A stretch of 5,201 nt of DNA, from contig DAOVSY010000232.1 in the NCBI GenBank assembly GCA_030633365.1, positions 1 through 5,201 on the forward strand. The letters are read 5' to 3'. The notes under the pieces were generated by a model. That model had not been told where the DNA came from, did no database searches, and saw only the letters and a program-made list of their open reading frames with translations. A program made the position numbers and the translations under genes. Each line of letters begins with the position of its first letter. Within the stretch, counting starts at the first letter, position 1. Shown piece by piece: positions 1-5,201 of this stretch. This DNA is from Spirochaetaceae bacterium (GTDB lineage Bacteria > Spirochaetota > Spirochaetia > B11-G9).

Positions 1-169
1 AAACTGGTATTTCAGCTTCAACTGTAACTATATTGGTTAATGCTAATAAAGGTATAATTTCTGTATCGTTAATATTTATACTTACATCAAAACCTACCTG
101 CCCACAGGAAGAAATCAACATAACAATAACCAAAATTGCAGCAACTACTATTTTTTTTCTATTTTCCAT
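1..169 (-). CDS. Lipoprotein, N-terminal part (cut by window edge)
   Basis: This is the first 56 codons of a membrane-anchored lipoprotein of unknown function; the 3' end lies outside the window. It begins MENRKK, followed by a hydrophobic stretch (about residues 7-19) and the lipobox-like sequence LISSC-G, which puts the lipidated cysteine at residue 22. Serine at -1 is common in spirochaete lipoboxes. The mature part starts GQVGFDVSININD and is mildly acidic, with no domain I recognise. Two in-frame ATGs exist, at 175 and 169. I chose 169 because the G-run Shine-Dalgarno at 183-178 lies 8 bases from it but only 2 bases from the ATG at 175, which would add Met-Lys. The gene follows the beta-barrel gene by 13 bases (7 if the start is 175), suggesting one operon and perhaps a shared outer-membrane job. 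The lipoprotein call is firm; the function is unknown. Confidence 0.82.
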   Translation of the reverse strand, partial: MENRKKIVVAAILVIVMLISSCGQVGFDVSININDTEIIPLLALTNIVTVEAEIPV

Positions 170-177
170 TTTCATTT

Positions 178-184
178 CCCCCCT
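178..184 (-). promoter_or_regulatory. Ribosome binding site of the lipoprotein gene
   Basis: Read on the minus strand the sequence is AGGGGGG followed by AAATGAAAATG. The purine run overlaps the TAG stop codon of the upstream barrel gene (185-183) and sits 8 bases before the second ATG (169), but only 2 bases before the first (175). It therefore favours the inner start and suggests translational coupling. A run of six G is conspicuous in this AT-rich sequence. Confidence 0.6.
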
Positions 185-974
185 AAAATCTATACGCAAT
201 ATTAAAAACAGGAAGGGCCGGTAAATTTAACTCCATCTCTTCTCCAGTGTCCGGATCAGTACCAAGGGGTACTATCATCCCAGGGTATATAAAACCAATT
301 TCCAGATTAAAATGATCACTTATATAGTATCTAAGTCCTCCATCTGCATATAAATCGCTTACTAAATTATTATATAAAACTTCTTCAGTTGCTGCAGAAG
401 TAGTGGATTCAGGTAGATTGAAATAGATGCCTCCATTGGCAAAAATAGCAAGATTATTGTTTAAGAAAGTTTTTTCCAGACCCAAAGTAACTTTTGAAAA
501 TGAATCAGTATTTTTTGACTGATAAATACCGAAATTTGTATTAATATTAAATCCGCCTACAGGAAGCATTAAAGCAATGTAGATCTTTTGGCCTTCTATT
601 CCCAGATCCAGACTGTTTATAGTAATCCCTGATTCTTCTGTGGAATTATTAACAACTGCTGTAAGCATTTGGGCTTCATTTAGGTAAAATCCTGTATATC
701 CTACAGCTGCCCGCAGATTCATAATGTTTTTGAAATGATAACCTGCTTTTACTCCAATATTGTACAGCCCAATAATATCAAATAAAATGTTTGTTTTAAT
801 TGAAATAATTTCAGAAAAATCATACGTGGAATCCATTAGACCTAAGTTTAGAACATTATTATCAATAAATGCTGTTTCTGTTCCTGCCAGTTTTCCCGAG
901 GACTCTGGAGCAGCAAATAAAGGAAAAGTAAAAGAAATCAGTATCAAGATAATAATTATTTTTGATATTTTCAT
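183..974 (-). CDS. Predicted outer-membrane beta-barrel protein
   Basis: A 263-residue exported protein. Residues 1-21 form a Sec signal peptide: MKISK, a long Ile/Leu core, then LFA before APESS, with cleavage likely after Ala21. The mature part has no hydrophobic helix. Instead it shows alternating polar/aromatic stretches typical of membrane beta-strands, such as YNIGVKAGYHF (71-81), AAVGYTGFYL (89-98), NTNFGIYQ (145-152), LAIFANGGIYFNL (175-187) and LEIGFIYPG (224-232). It ends FNIAYRF; a C-terminal Phe is the usual signature recognised by the BAM machinery. The size fits a small 8-10 strand barrel. I do not recognise a specific family, and pore, adhesin or structural roles are all possible. 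The start at 974 is supported by AGGA six bases upstream. The gene runs directly into the lipoprotein gene, probably as a bicistronic unit. Confidence 0.75.
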   Translation of the reverse strand: MKISKIIIILILISFTFPLFAAPESSGKLAGTETAFIDNNVLNLGLMDSTYDFSEIISIKTNILFDIIGLYNIGVKAGYHFKNIMNLRAAVGYTGFYLNEAQMLTAVVNNSTEESGITINSLDLGIEGQKIYIALMLPVGGFNINTNFGIYQSKNTDSFSKVTLGLEKTFLNNNLAIFANGGIYFNLPESTTSAATEEVLYNNLVSDLYADGGLRYYISDHFNLEIGFIYPGMIVPLGTDPDTGEEMELNLPALPVFNIAYRF

Positions 975-980
975 GTATTA

Positions 981-984
981 TCCT
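981..984 (-). promoter_or_regulatory. Ribosome binding site of the beta-barrel gene
   Basis: AGGA on the minus strand, six bases before the ATG at 974. It is a normal Shine-Dalgarno and fixes the start of the barrel gene just before its signal peptide. Confidence 0.6.
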
Positions 985-1007
985 ATATTAAATAAATTAT
1001 ATATAAG

Positions 1008-1036
1008 AATATATACTAAGAAATATAAAAAAACAA
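1008..1036 (-). promoter_or_regulatory. Candidate sigma-70 promoter for the barrel/lipoprotein pair
   Basis: On the minus strand there is TTGTTT (1036-1031), a 17-base spacer, and TATATT (1013-1008), giving a leader of roughly 30 bases before the ATG at 974. The spacing is ideal and the 89-base gap after the upstream gene leaves room for a promoter. However, the whole gap is nearly pure A/T, so such matches arise easily by chance. The pair could instead be read from the promoter upstream of the SRPBCC-like gene. Confidence 0.35.
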
Positions 1037-1063
1037 TAAAATAAACCTGAGTTTTTAGAAAAT

Positions 1064-1750
1064 TTATTGAGCAGCTTTCTGCAAAGCTTTAAAGAAGTTT
1101 TTGCTGTCTTTTCTTCCACCAAGTTTCATACCAACAAAAACATATGGAGGATAGTTTATCATACCATAATGAACGTAATTCCTGACATATGTATAGCTTT
1201 TACCTTCATAAAAAATTTCTTTTAAAAACCATGAACCATAGATAAACTTGAATTTTTCATCAATTGATTCGTACATATTCCATTTAATTAATATAGATCC
1301 ATCCTCATTAATAATTGGAACTTTGTAAAAAATATAGTGATATGTTTCTTCGATTCTACCCATTTTAAATTGAGATTTAACTTCTTGTAGATGTGGAGAC
1401 CACAATGGAGTAGTTGGGTTTAGATCTTTGGTAAAAATCATTCTTGGAAATACATTATGTTCATTTTCAAGATCAATTAAATGAGAAATCAGGTTGTTTA
1501 TAGGGATATCAAAAATTGCATGAAAATCAAAAAGTGTATCAAGTATTTTTGTATTGTTCTCTATATTTTGTTTAATATGAGATTCAATATTAGTAGGAGA
1601 GTTTAGCAGTTTTTTAAAAGAATTATAAGAAGCAACTTCATTTTTGTATTCAAATATATTGCTTAAAGGTAATTCATAAGCTCCCAGATTTACAATACCT
1701 GCAAGTAATATGAGTAATATAATTTTGGTACTACTTCTAACTATTTTCAT
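1064..1750 (-). CDS. Exported protein with likely START/SRPBCC (polyketide cyclase-like) domain
   Basis: A 228-residue protein with an N-terminal signal peptide: basic KIVRSSTK, hydrophobic IILLILLAGIV, then LGA before YE, with cleavage possible after Ala24. The region from about residue 74 to the end resembles SRPBCC-fold proteins. FHAIFDIPINNLISHLIDLENEHNVFPRM (from 76) reads like the first strand, helix pair and 'D-x-E-x-x-x-x-x-P' turn. GSWFLKEI (172-179) and GKSYTYVRNYVHYG (183-196) match the paired late strands, and the Lys-rich amphipathic C-terminus (210-228) matches the long closing helix. Such folds bind hydrophobic ligands. I infer periplasmic lipid or small-ligand binding; no catalytic residues can be named. 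The start is the ATG at 1750, which has no Shine-Dalgarno but lies about 10 bases from a good -10 box. The gene is divergent from murG and lies 89 bases upstream of the barrel gene on the same strand. The fold assignment is by eye only. Confidence 0.6.
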   Translation of the reverse strand: MKIVRSSTKIILLILLAGIVNLGAYELPLSNIFEYKNEVASYNSFKKLLNSPTNIESHIKQNIENNTKILDTLFDFHAIFDIPINNLISHLIDLENEHNVFPRMIFTKDLNPTTPLWSPHLQEVKSQFKMGRIEETYHYIFYKVPIINEDGSILIKWNMYESIDEKFKFIYGSWFLKEIFYEGKSYTYVRNYVHYGMINYPPYVFVGMKLGGRKDSKNFFKALQKAAQ

Positions 1751-1760
1751 AAGAATAATC

Positions 1761-1788
1761 AGTATACTTATTTATGCCTATATGTCTA
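1761..1788 (-). promoter_or_regulatory. Promoter of the SRPBCC-like gene, near-leaderless
   Basis: On the minus strand TAGACA (1788-1783) is followed by a 16-base spacer and TATACT (1766-1761). Each hexamer is one mismatch from the sigma-70 consensus. The -10 box ends 10 bases before the ATG at 1750, so transcription should start about 2-4 bases before the start codon, leaving almost no leader. This agrees with the absence of a Shine-Dalgarno before that gene. The -10 lies inside the perfect 8-base palindrome AGTATACT (1761-1768). Confidence 0.5.
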
Positions 1789-1792
1789 TAAA
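1787..1792 (+). promoter_or_regulatory. Possible -10 element for the murG operon
   Basis: TATAAA lies 29 bases upstream of the murG start and would give a leader of about 23 bases. No convincing -35 hexamer is found 16-18 bases upstream. The element overlaps the -35 box of the opposing promoter, so the two could interfere. It is a weak call that rests mainly on the need for a promoter in the 71-base divergent gap. Confidence 0.22.
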
Positions 1793-1821
1793 AATAATTT
1801 CTACTATGTTATTCTCTGCTT

Positions 1822-2928
1822 ATGAAACATCAAACTATTGCGTTTACTGGAGGTGGTACCGGAGGGCATGTATTTCCCGGGATTGCAGTTGCAGAGAAGT
1901 TATTAGCTGATACAGAAAATAGTGATATTAGTATTTTCTGGATTGGAAGCAATGGGGGAATGGAGAAAGATATATTGAGCAGATATGATATACCTTTTTT
2001 CTCAATTCCTGCAGGAAAACTAAGACGATATTTTTCAATTCTTAATTTTATTGATATATTTAAAATTATGGGAGGTTTTTTTGCTTCTCTATTTCTTTTA
2101 AAAAGAATAAAAGCAGACCTTTTGTTTTCAAAAGGAGGATTTGTTACTGTTCCTCCTGTACTTGCAGCAAAAATATTAAGAATTCCTGTAATTTCTCATG
2201 AATCAGATTTGGATTCAGGGCTGGCAACTAAAATTAATGGAAGATTTTCCGGTAAAATATTGTTTGCTTATAAAGCGACTAAAGAGAAATGGGAAAAGAG
2301 ATTTTTTGAACAGGAAGTTTTTGTAACCGGAAATCCTGTACGTAAAGAAATTTTTGAAGGTGATAAATCCAGAGGAAGAGAATTTTTAAATATTTCTAAA
2401 GAAAAAAAAGTAATTCTGGTGTTAGGTGGAAGTCAGGGAGCAAGGGAAGTAAATACTTTGGTAGAAGAGATTATTGATAACCTCACCGAATCATATTTTG
2501 TTATACATCAAATGGGAAAACTTTCTTATAAAAAATCAAATAGACAGAACTATTTTACAGCTGCTTTGTTTAAAGAAGAATTTCCTGATATATTGGCAGT
2601 TTCAGATTTAGTTATTTCCCGGGCTGGTGCAGGAACTTTATGGGAAAATGGTGTTATGGGGAAACCTGCAATACTAATTCCTCTGGGATCCGGTAGTTCA
2701 AGAGGAGATCAGGTAAGAAATGCTGATTATTTTGAAAAAAAAGGTGCAGCACTTGTGTTAAAGGGTCATAATGTAAACTCAGCAAGGCTTCTTCTTGAAA
2801 TTAATAAGCTTTTCGATACAAAAAGTGTTCTAAATGAGCTTGAAAAAAATGTTAAACTCATTTGTAATACAGATAGTGCAGAAAAAATAGTAGATATAAT
2901 TAAACAGGATATAGGTTATACAAAATGA
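1822..2928 (+). CDS. murG: MurG, lipid II-forming GlcNAc transferase
   Basis: MurG transfers GlcNAc from UDP-GlcNAc to undecaprenyl-PP-MurNAc-pentapeptide (lipid I), making lipid II on the cytoplasmic face of the inner membrane. The 368-residue length is normal for this GT-B enzyme. N-domain signatures are GGGTGGHVFPG (10-20), KGGFVTVPP (104-112) and HESD (126-129; the form also seen in Bacillus-type MurG rather than E. coli HEQN). The hydrophobic/basic patch around 65-95 fits peripheral membrane docking. TGNPVR (169-174) marks the end of the N-domain, and the C-domain carries GGSQGAR (202-208), HQMGK (229-233), SRAGAGTLWE (266-275) with the expected nucleotide-binding Glu, and DQVRNA (296-301). 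The ATG at 1822 is the only start that places the glycine loop near the N-terminus as usual, although no Shine-Dalgarno precedes it. The TGA overlaps the next ATG by four bases (ATGA). Confidence 0.97.
   Translation: MKHQTIAFTGGGTGGHVFPGIAVAEKLLADTENSDISIFWIGSNGGMEKDILSRYDIPFFSIPAGKLRRYFSILNFIDIFKIMGGFFASLFLLKRIKADLLFSKGGFVTVPPVLAAKILRIPVISHESDLDSGLATKINGRFSGKILFAYKATKEKWEKRFFEQEVFVTGNPVRKEIFEGDKSRGREFLNISKEKKVILVLGGSQGAREVNTLVEEIIDNLTESYFVIHQMGKLSYKKSNRQNYFTAALFKEEFPDILAVSDLVISRAGAGTLWENGVMGKPAILIPLGSGSSRGDQVRNADYFEKKGAALVLKGHNVNSARLLLEINKLFDTKSVLNELEKNVKLICNTDSAEKIVDIIKQDIGYTK
2913..2915 (+). promoter_or_regulatory. Ribosome binding site of the CvpA-family gene
   Basis: AGG inside the last codons of murG, nine bases before the ATG at 2925, supports the start that overlaps the murG stop codon. 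Confidence 0.45.
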
Positions 2929-3404
2929 ATATAGCAGCTTTCGATATAGTAAGCTTAATAGTACTCTTTATACTTGCAATAAGAGCAACTTTTAGAGGTT
3001 TTCTGACAGAACTTATGTCTATGGCTTCTGTTATTGTGGGAATAATAATAGCTGTAGTATTTACACGCCCTGTTTCTATACTGTTACAGGATTATATAGG
3101 AAACTCTTTCTGGAATATGGTAATAGCTTTTTTAGGACTTTTTCTGGTGAGTTATCTAATAATTAAAATCTTTGAGAGTTCTTTAAATACTCTTATAGAA
3201 AAAGTTCAGCTTGAAAAACTTGATCAGTCTCTTGGATTTTTTCTGGGTCTTATTGAGGGATTTTTGCTTATAGTTATTTTGGTATTTGCCTTACAGGCAC
3301 AGCAATTCTTTGATGTTTCCCACTTATTTGAAAATAGCTATGCTTCTTCTATAGCAGAAAAAATAATTCCAATAGGAACAAAAATAATTGAAGAAGGGAT
3401 GTAG
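2925..3404 (+). CDS. cvpA: CvpA-family inner-membrane protein
   Basis: A 159-residue integral membrane protein with four hydrophobic segments (about 8-20, 31-47, 63-82 and 103-124), the topology and length expected of the CvpA family. Family-like features are the short basic loop RATFRGF (20-26) after the first segment and the LEKLDQSLGFFLGLIEG stretch (96-112), with its Asp and spaced glycines leading into the last segment. CvpA is named for its requirement in colicin V production in E. coli, and homologues are linked to envelope homeostasis; the molecular function is not settled. The C-terminal tail (about 125-159) is soluble and ends in a helix. The gene overlaps murG by four bases and lies eight bases before the delta' gene, so it is very probably co-expressed with both. 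The family call is good; the precise role here is unknown. Confidence 0.85.
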   Translation: MNIAAFDIVSLIVLFILAIRATFRGFLTELMSMASVIVGIIIAVVFTRPVSILLQDYIGNSFWNMVIAFLGLFLVSYLIIKIFESSLNTLIEKVQLEKLDQSLGFFLGLIEGFLLIVILVFALQAQQFFDVSHLFENSYASSIAEKIIPIGTKIIEEGM

Positions 3405-3405
3405 G
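3403..3405 (+). promoter_or_regulatory. Ribosome binding site deciding the GTG start of delta'
   Basis: AGG overlaps the TAG stop of the CvpA gene and lies seven bases before the GTG at 3413. The only nearby ATG (3399) is in another frame, so GTG is the best start; MFENVLDH is a typical delta'/DnaX opening. Confidence 0.6.
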
Positions 3406-3412
3406 TAAAACT

Positions 3413-4609
3413 GTGTTTGAAAATGTTCTTGATCATCCGGAAATTGTTGATGTTTTATCAGAAGATATTAGATCAAAAAAACTTCCTTCATCTCTCCTTT
3501 TTTATGGAGAAATTTATACCGGAAAATTAACAGCTGCTCTTGAACTTGCAAGGGTTCTTTCCTGTAAACTAAATGCTGAATGGACTTGTAAATGTTCTTC
3601 ATGTGACCAACATCGACTCCTGGATGCACCAGGAACTGTAATGTTGGGGAATAGGTATTTTATTGAAGAAATTGAGGCCTGTGCAGATGTTCTTAGAAGG
3701 AATCGTCAATTAACCGGTCAGTATCAGTTTCTCCGGGCTGTAAGAAAGCTTACACGTAGATTTGATCAGCAAATTTGGGAAGGTCAGGAAAATAAATTAA
3801 AAGGACTTGGTTCTGAACTGGAAAAAATTGAAATAATATTAGATCAAGTTCAACCAGGATCAACTCTTCCAACTGAAAAAAAACTTGATAAACTACTTGC
3901 TGATACTTCAAAAATCTGTAATAAAATTGTTTCCTATATTGCTGGTGACAATATTCCAATTAATCATATTCGAAATATAACTTATTGGTCTCATACTACA
4001 TTTACCGGATCAGCTAAAGTAATTATTATCGAAGGTGCGGACAGTATGGGTGAAGCTTCCAGAAATGCTCTTCTTAAAATAATTGAAGAACCGCCTCCTT
4101 CGGTATTTTTTATTCTTCTTAGTTCCCGTAAAAATAAAATAATACCAACTATTTTATCAAGAGTACGAACTTACAACTTCAGATCAAGAACAGATTCCCA
4201 GGAAAGATCTATTTTAGGTCGAATATTTAAGGATGACTCAAAAGAGTATAAAAATCTTAGAGATTATTTTATGGGAATGAAAGGGATTAATCTTAGTATA
4301 TTAAGACAGTATGCAAACAAATCTTTTGATACATTACTTAATTCAAAAGACCTTGATATTGATGATTTTTCTGAGCTTATTGAAATTATCAATGAAGGTC
4401 ATGTATTGAAGGTATTTCTTGAAGAAATGCTTATACTTTTACATAATAAAATTCCTGGATACTCTAATTCGGAAAACAGTATACCTCTTCATATCCTTAG
4501 TAATTGGAATACTCTGATTCATAAAACTATATCAAATAGATTAAGCTATAATCAGAATACAAAACTACTTGTAGAGACACTCCTGTATCAGATGAGGGAA
4601 GTAATTTGA
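3413..4609 (+). CDS. holB: DNA polymerase III delta'-type clamp-loader subunit
   Basis: An AAA+ clamp-loader subunit that helps load the beta sliding clamp onto DNA. It has 398 residues with a GTG start. In order: a Walker A-like loop GEIYTGKLT (32-40), keeping G-x4-GK but with Leu for the usual Ser/Thr; a four-cysteine zinc module (C51, C59, C61, C64); a helical insertion (about 77-180); IRNI (186-189); KVIIIEGADSM (202-212), a degenerate Walker B without the DEAD-type acids; NALLKIIEEPPPSVFFILLSS (218-238), the strongest family signature; and TILSRVRTY (246-254), the SRC-type arginine-finger motif with Val replacing Cys. The degenerate Walker B favours delta' over DnaX (gamma/tau). The C-terminal 140 residues are helical, as in the collar domain. 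It lies 8 bases after the CvpA gene and overlaps the kinase gene by four bases. The insertion makes it longer than the usual 300-340 residues. Confidence 0.88.
   Translation: MFENVLDHPEIVDVLSEDIRSKKLPSSLLFYGEIYTGKLTAALELARVLSCKLNAEWTCKCSSCDQHRLLDAPGTVMLGNRYFIEEIEACADVLRRNRQLTGQYQFLRAVRKLTRRFDQQIWEGQENKLKGLGSELEKIEIILDQVQPGSTLPTEKKLDKLLADTSKICNKIVSYIAGDNIPINHIRNITYWSHTTFTGSAKVIIIEGADSMGEASRNALLKIIEEPPPSVFFILLSSRKNKIIPTILSRVRTYNFRSRTDSQERSILGRIFKDDSKEYKNLRDYFMGMKGINLSILRQYANKSFDTLLNSKDLDIDDFSELIEIINEGHVLKVFLEEMLILLHNKIPGYSNSENSIPLHILSNWNTLIHKTISNRLSYNQNTKLLVETLLYQMREVI
4594..4598 (+). promoter_or_regulatory. Ribosome binding site deciding the TTG start of the kinase
   Basis: GAGGG lies seven bases before the TTG at 4606. 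It is one of the clearest Shine-Dalgarno sequences in the window and supports a TTG start that overlaps the delta' stop codon (TTGA). The first in-frame ATG is at Met41, which would remove the beginning of the PAS domain. Confidence 0.65.
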
Positions 4610-5201
4610 GAAAGTTTTTTAAGAAGGCTTTAAAGAAATTTGATAAACTAAGTGGAGACCAGGTTAGAGATCTTTTAGCAGATTTAACAGCAGAAAATGA
4701 ACTTTTAGAAATAGTTTTAAATTCTATGACAGATGGAATTATCGTAACAGATACCAATAATAAAATATTATTTCATAATAGAAGATCTGACAGGCTGATA
4801 CCTTTTTCATCTGTCGAACTGGATGATTCTATTATCTGGGAAGTTATAGATGATGATGACATATCAGAATTTATACAAAAAACACTTTTAAATGCAGAAA
4901 AAGTAAGTGAAGAGGAATTTACAATTAAAATAGCTGGTATTTCCAAAACTCTCTGGTTGGATATTATGCCTGTTGTAAGGGAAGGATCTATACAGGGAAG
5001 CCTTCTGCATATATCGGATATTACTGAACGTAAAAAAAGAGATGGCAGATTAAGACGTGCAGAAAATTTAGCTTCTCTTACTACTCTGGCTGCAGGGGTT
5101 GCTCATGAAATTAAGAATCCCCTTGGATCTATTAGTATTCATATACAACTCATGCAAAAGTCATTGAAAAGAGATAAACAATTAGAGGAAGAAACTTCAG
5201 G
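4606..5201 (+). CDS. PAS-domain sensor histidine kinase, N-terminal part
   Basis: The first 198 residues of a two-component sensor kinase, cut by the window end. The start is a TTG overlapping the delta' TGA. Residues 1-20 are very basic (RKFFKKALKKFDK), then comes a short helix (ENELLEIVLNS) leading into a PAS domain (about 32-140; MTDGIIVTDTNNKILFHN at 41-58, closing with HISDITERKKR at 135-145). The HisKA dimerisation helix follows, with the H-box LAAGVAHEIKNPLGS; the phospho-accepting His is residue 167 (codon 5104-5106). There is no transmembrane segment or signal peptide, so it should be a cytosolic sensor, perhaps held at the membrane by its basic N-terminus. The H-box resembles NtrB/AtoS-type kinases that partner sigma-54 regulators. 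The ATPase domain must lie downstream. The signal sensed is not evident. Confidence 0.93.
   Translation, partial: MRKFFKKALKKFDKLSGDQVRDLLADLTAENELLEIVLNSMTDGIIVTDTNNKILFHNRRSDRLIPFSSVELDDSIIWEVIDDDDISEFIQKTLLNAEKVSEEEFTIKIAGISKTLWLDIMPVVREGSIQGSLLHISDITERKKRDGRLRRAENLASLTTLAAGVAHEIKNPLGSISIHIQLMQKSLKRDKQLEEETS

Noticed and set aside
151..158. Run of eight A (minus strand) in codons 4-6 of the lipoprotein gene as a phase-variation tract.
   Set aside because: Runs of eight A also occur inside murG (2402-2409, 2735-2742) and the delta' gene (3876-3883), so this length is ordinary here. The reading frame is intact.
33..224. Plus-strand open frame of 63 codons.
   Set aside because: It is antisense to the lipoprotein and the end of the barrel gene. 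The minus-strand signals (lipobox, Shine-Dalgarno, C-terminal Phe) are far stronger.
760..1044. Plus-strand open frame of 94 codons.
   Set aside because: It lies mostly antisense to the signal peptide and first strands of the barrel gene, and ends in low-complexity Ile/Lys/Tyr sequence. It has no domain or good ribosome binding site.
1020..1063. Possible rho-independent terminator after the SRPBCC-like gene (minus strand AAAC-TCAG-GTTT followed by T-rich sequence).
   Set aside because: The stem is only four base pairs with one G-C pair, and the T-run is some distance away and expected in such AT-rich DNA. It is too weak to call.
1710..1910. Plus-strand open frame of 66 codons across the divergent region.
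   Set aside because: It overlaps the SRPBCC-like signal peptide and the murG glycine loop in another frame. Its composition is not protein-like.
3750..3959. Minus-strand open frame of 69 codons inside the delta' insertion.
   Set aside because: It is a shadow of a continuous delta' frame, Gln/Phe/Tyr-rich, with no ribosome binding site.
3413..4609. Reading the clamp-loader gene as dnaX (gamma/tau).
   Set aside because: The Walker B acids are missing and the Walker A Ser/Thr is replaced. DnaX keeps both because it is the ATP-hydrolysing subunit. The pattern fits delta'.
4527..4757. Minus-strand open frame of 76 codons across the delta'/kinase junction.
   Set aside because: It is antisense to well-supported coding sequence in both genes, and no domain is recognisable.

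Overview
The window is AT-rich DNA, best explained as a chromosomal segment of a spirochaete. The main reason is the gene order murG – cvpA – clamp-loader delta' – PAS/histidine kinase. As I recall, the same order occurs around the murG locus of Treponema, where the kinase is annotated AtoS and is followed by an AtoC-type regulator. A Gram-negative type envelope is also implied: one gene encodes a lipoprotein with a spirochaete-style lipobox and another a likely outer-membrane beta-barrel. I cannot name a genus.

The left part (1–1750) is read on the minus strand and encodes three exported proteins. From right to left these are a 228-residue secreted protein with a likely START/SRPBCC (polyketide cyclase-like) fold, a 263-residue predicted outer-membrane beta-barrel protein, and the first 56 residues of a lipoprotein cut by the window edge. 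The barrel and lipoprotein genes are almost contiguous, and the ribosome binding site of the second overlaps the stop codon of the first, so they are probably one operon.

A 71-base divergent intergenic region (1751–1821) separates this part from a tightly packed plus-strand operon running to the end of the window. It contains murG (peptidoglycan lipid II synthesis), a CvpA-family membrane protein, a DNA polymerase III delta'-type clamp-loader subunit starting with GTG, and the N-terminal half of a cytosolic PAS-HisKA sensor kinase starting with TTG. Two junctions are 4-base stop/start overlaps (ATGA and TTGA) and the third is an 8-base gap, so the four genes are probably co-transcribed and partly translationally coupled.

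No RNA gene, mobile element, CRISPR array or long repeat was seen, and no stretch above 300 bases lacks a gene. I did not find a new multi-gene system. The points most worth checking are a roughly 100-residue helical insertion and a compressed zinc module in the delta' protein, a near-leaderless promoter arrangement for the exported SRPBCC-like gene, and the barrel/lipoprotein pair of unknown function.
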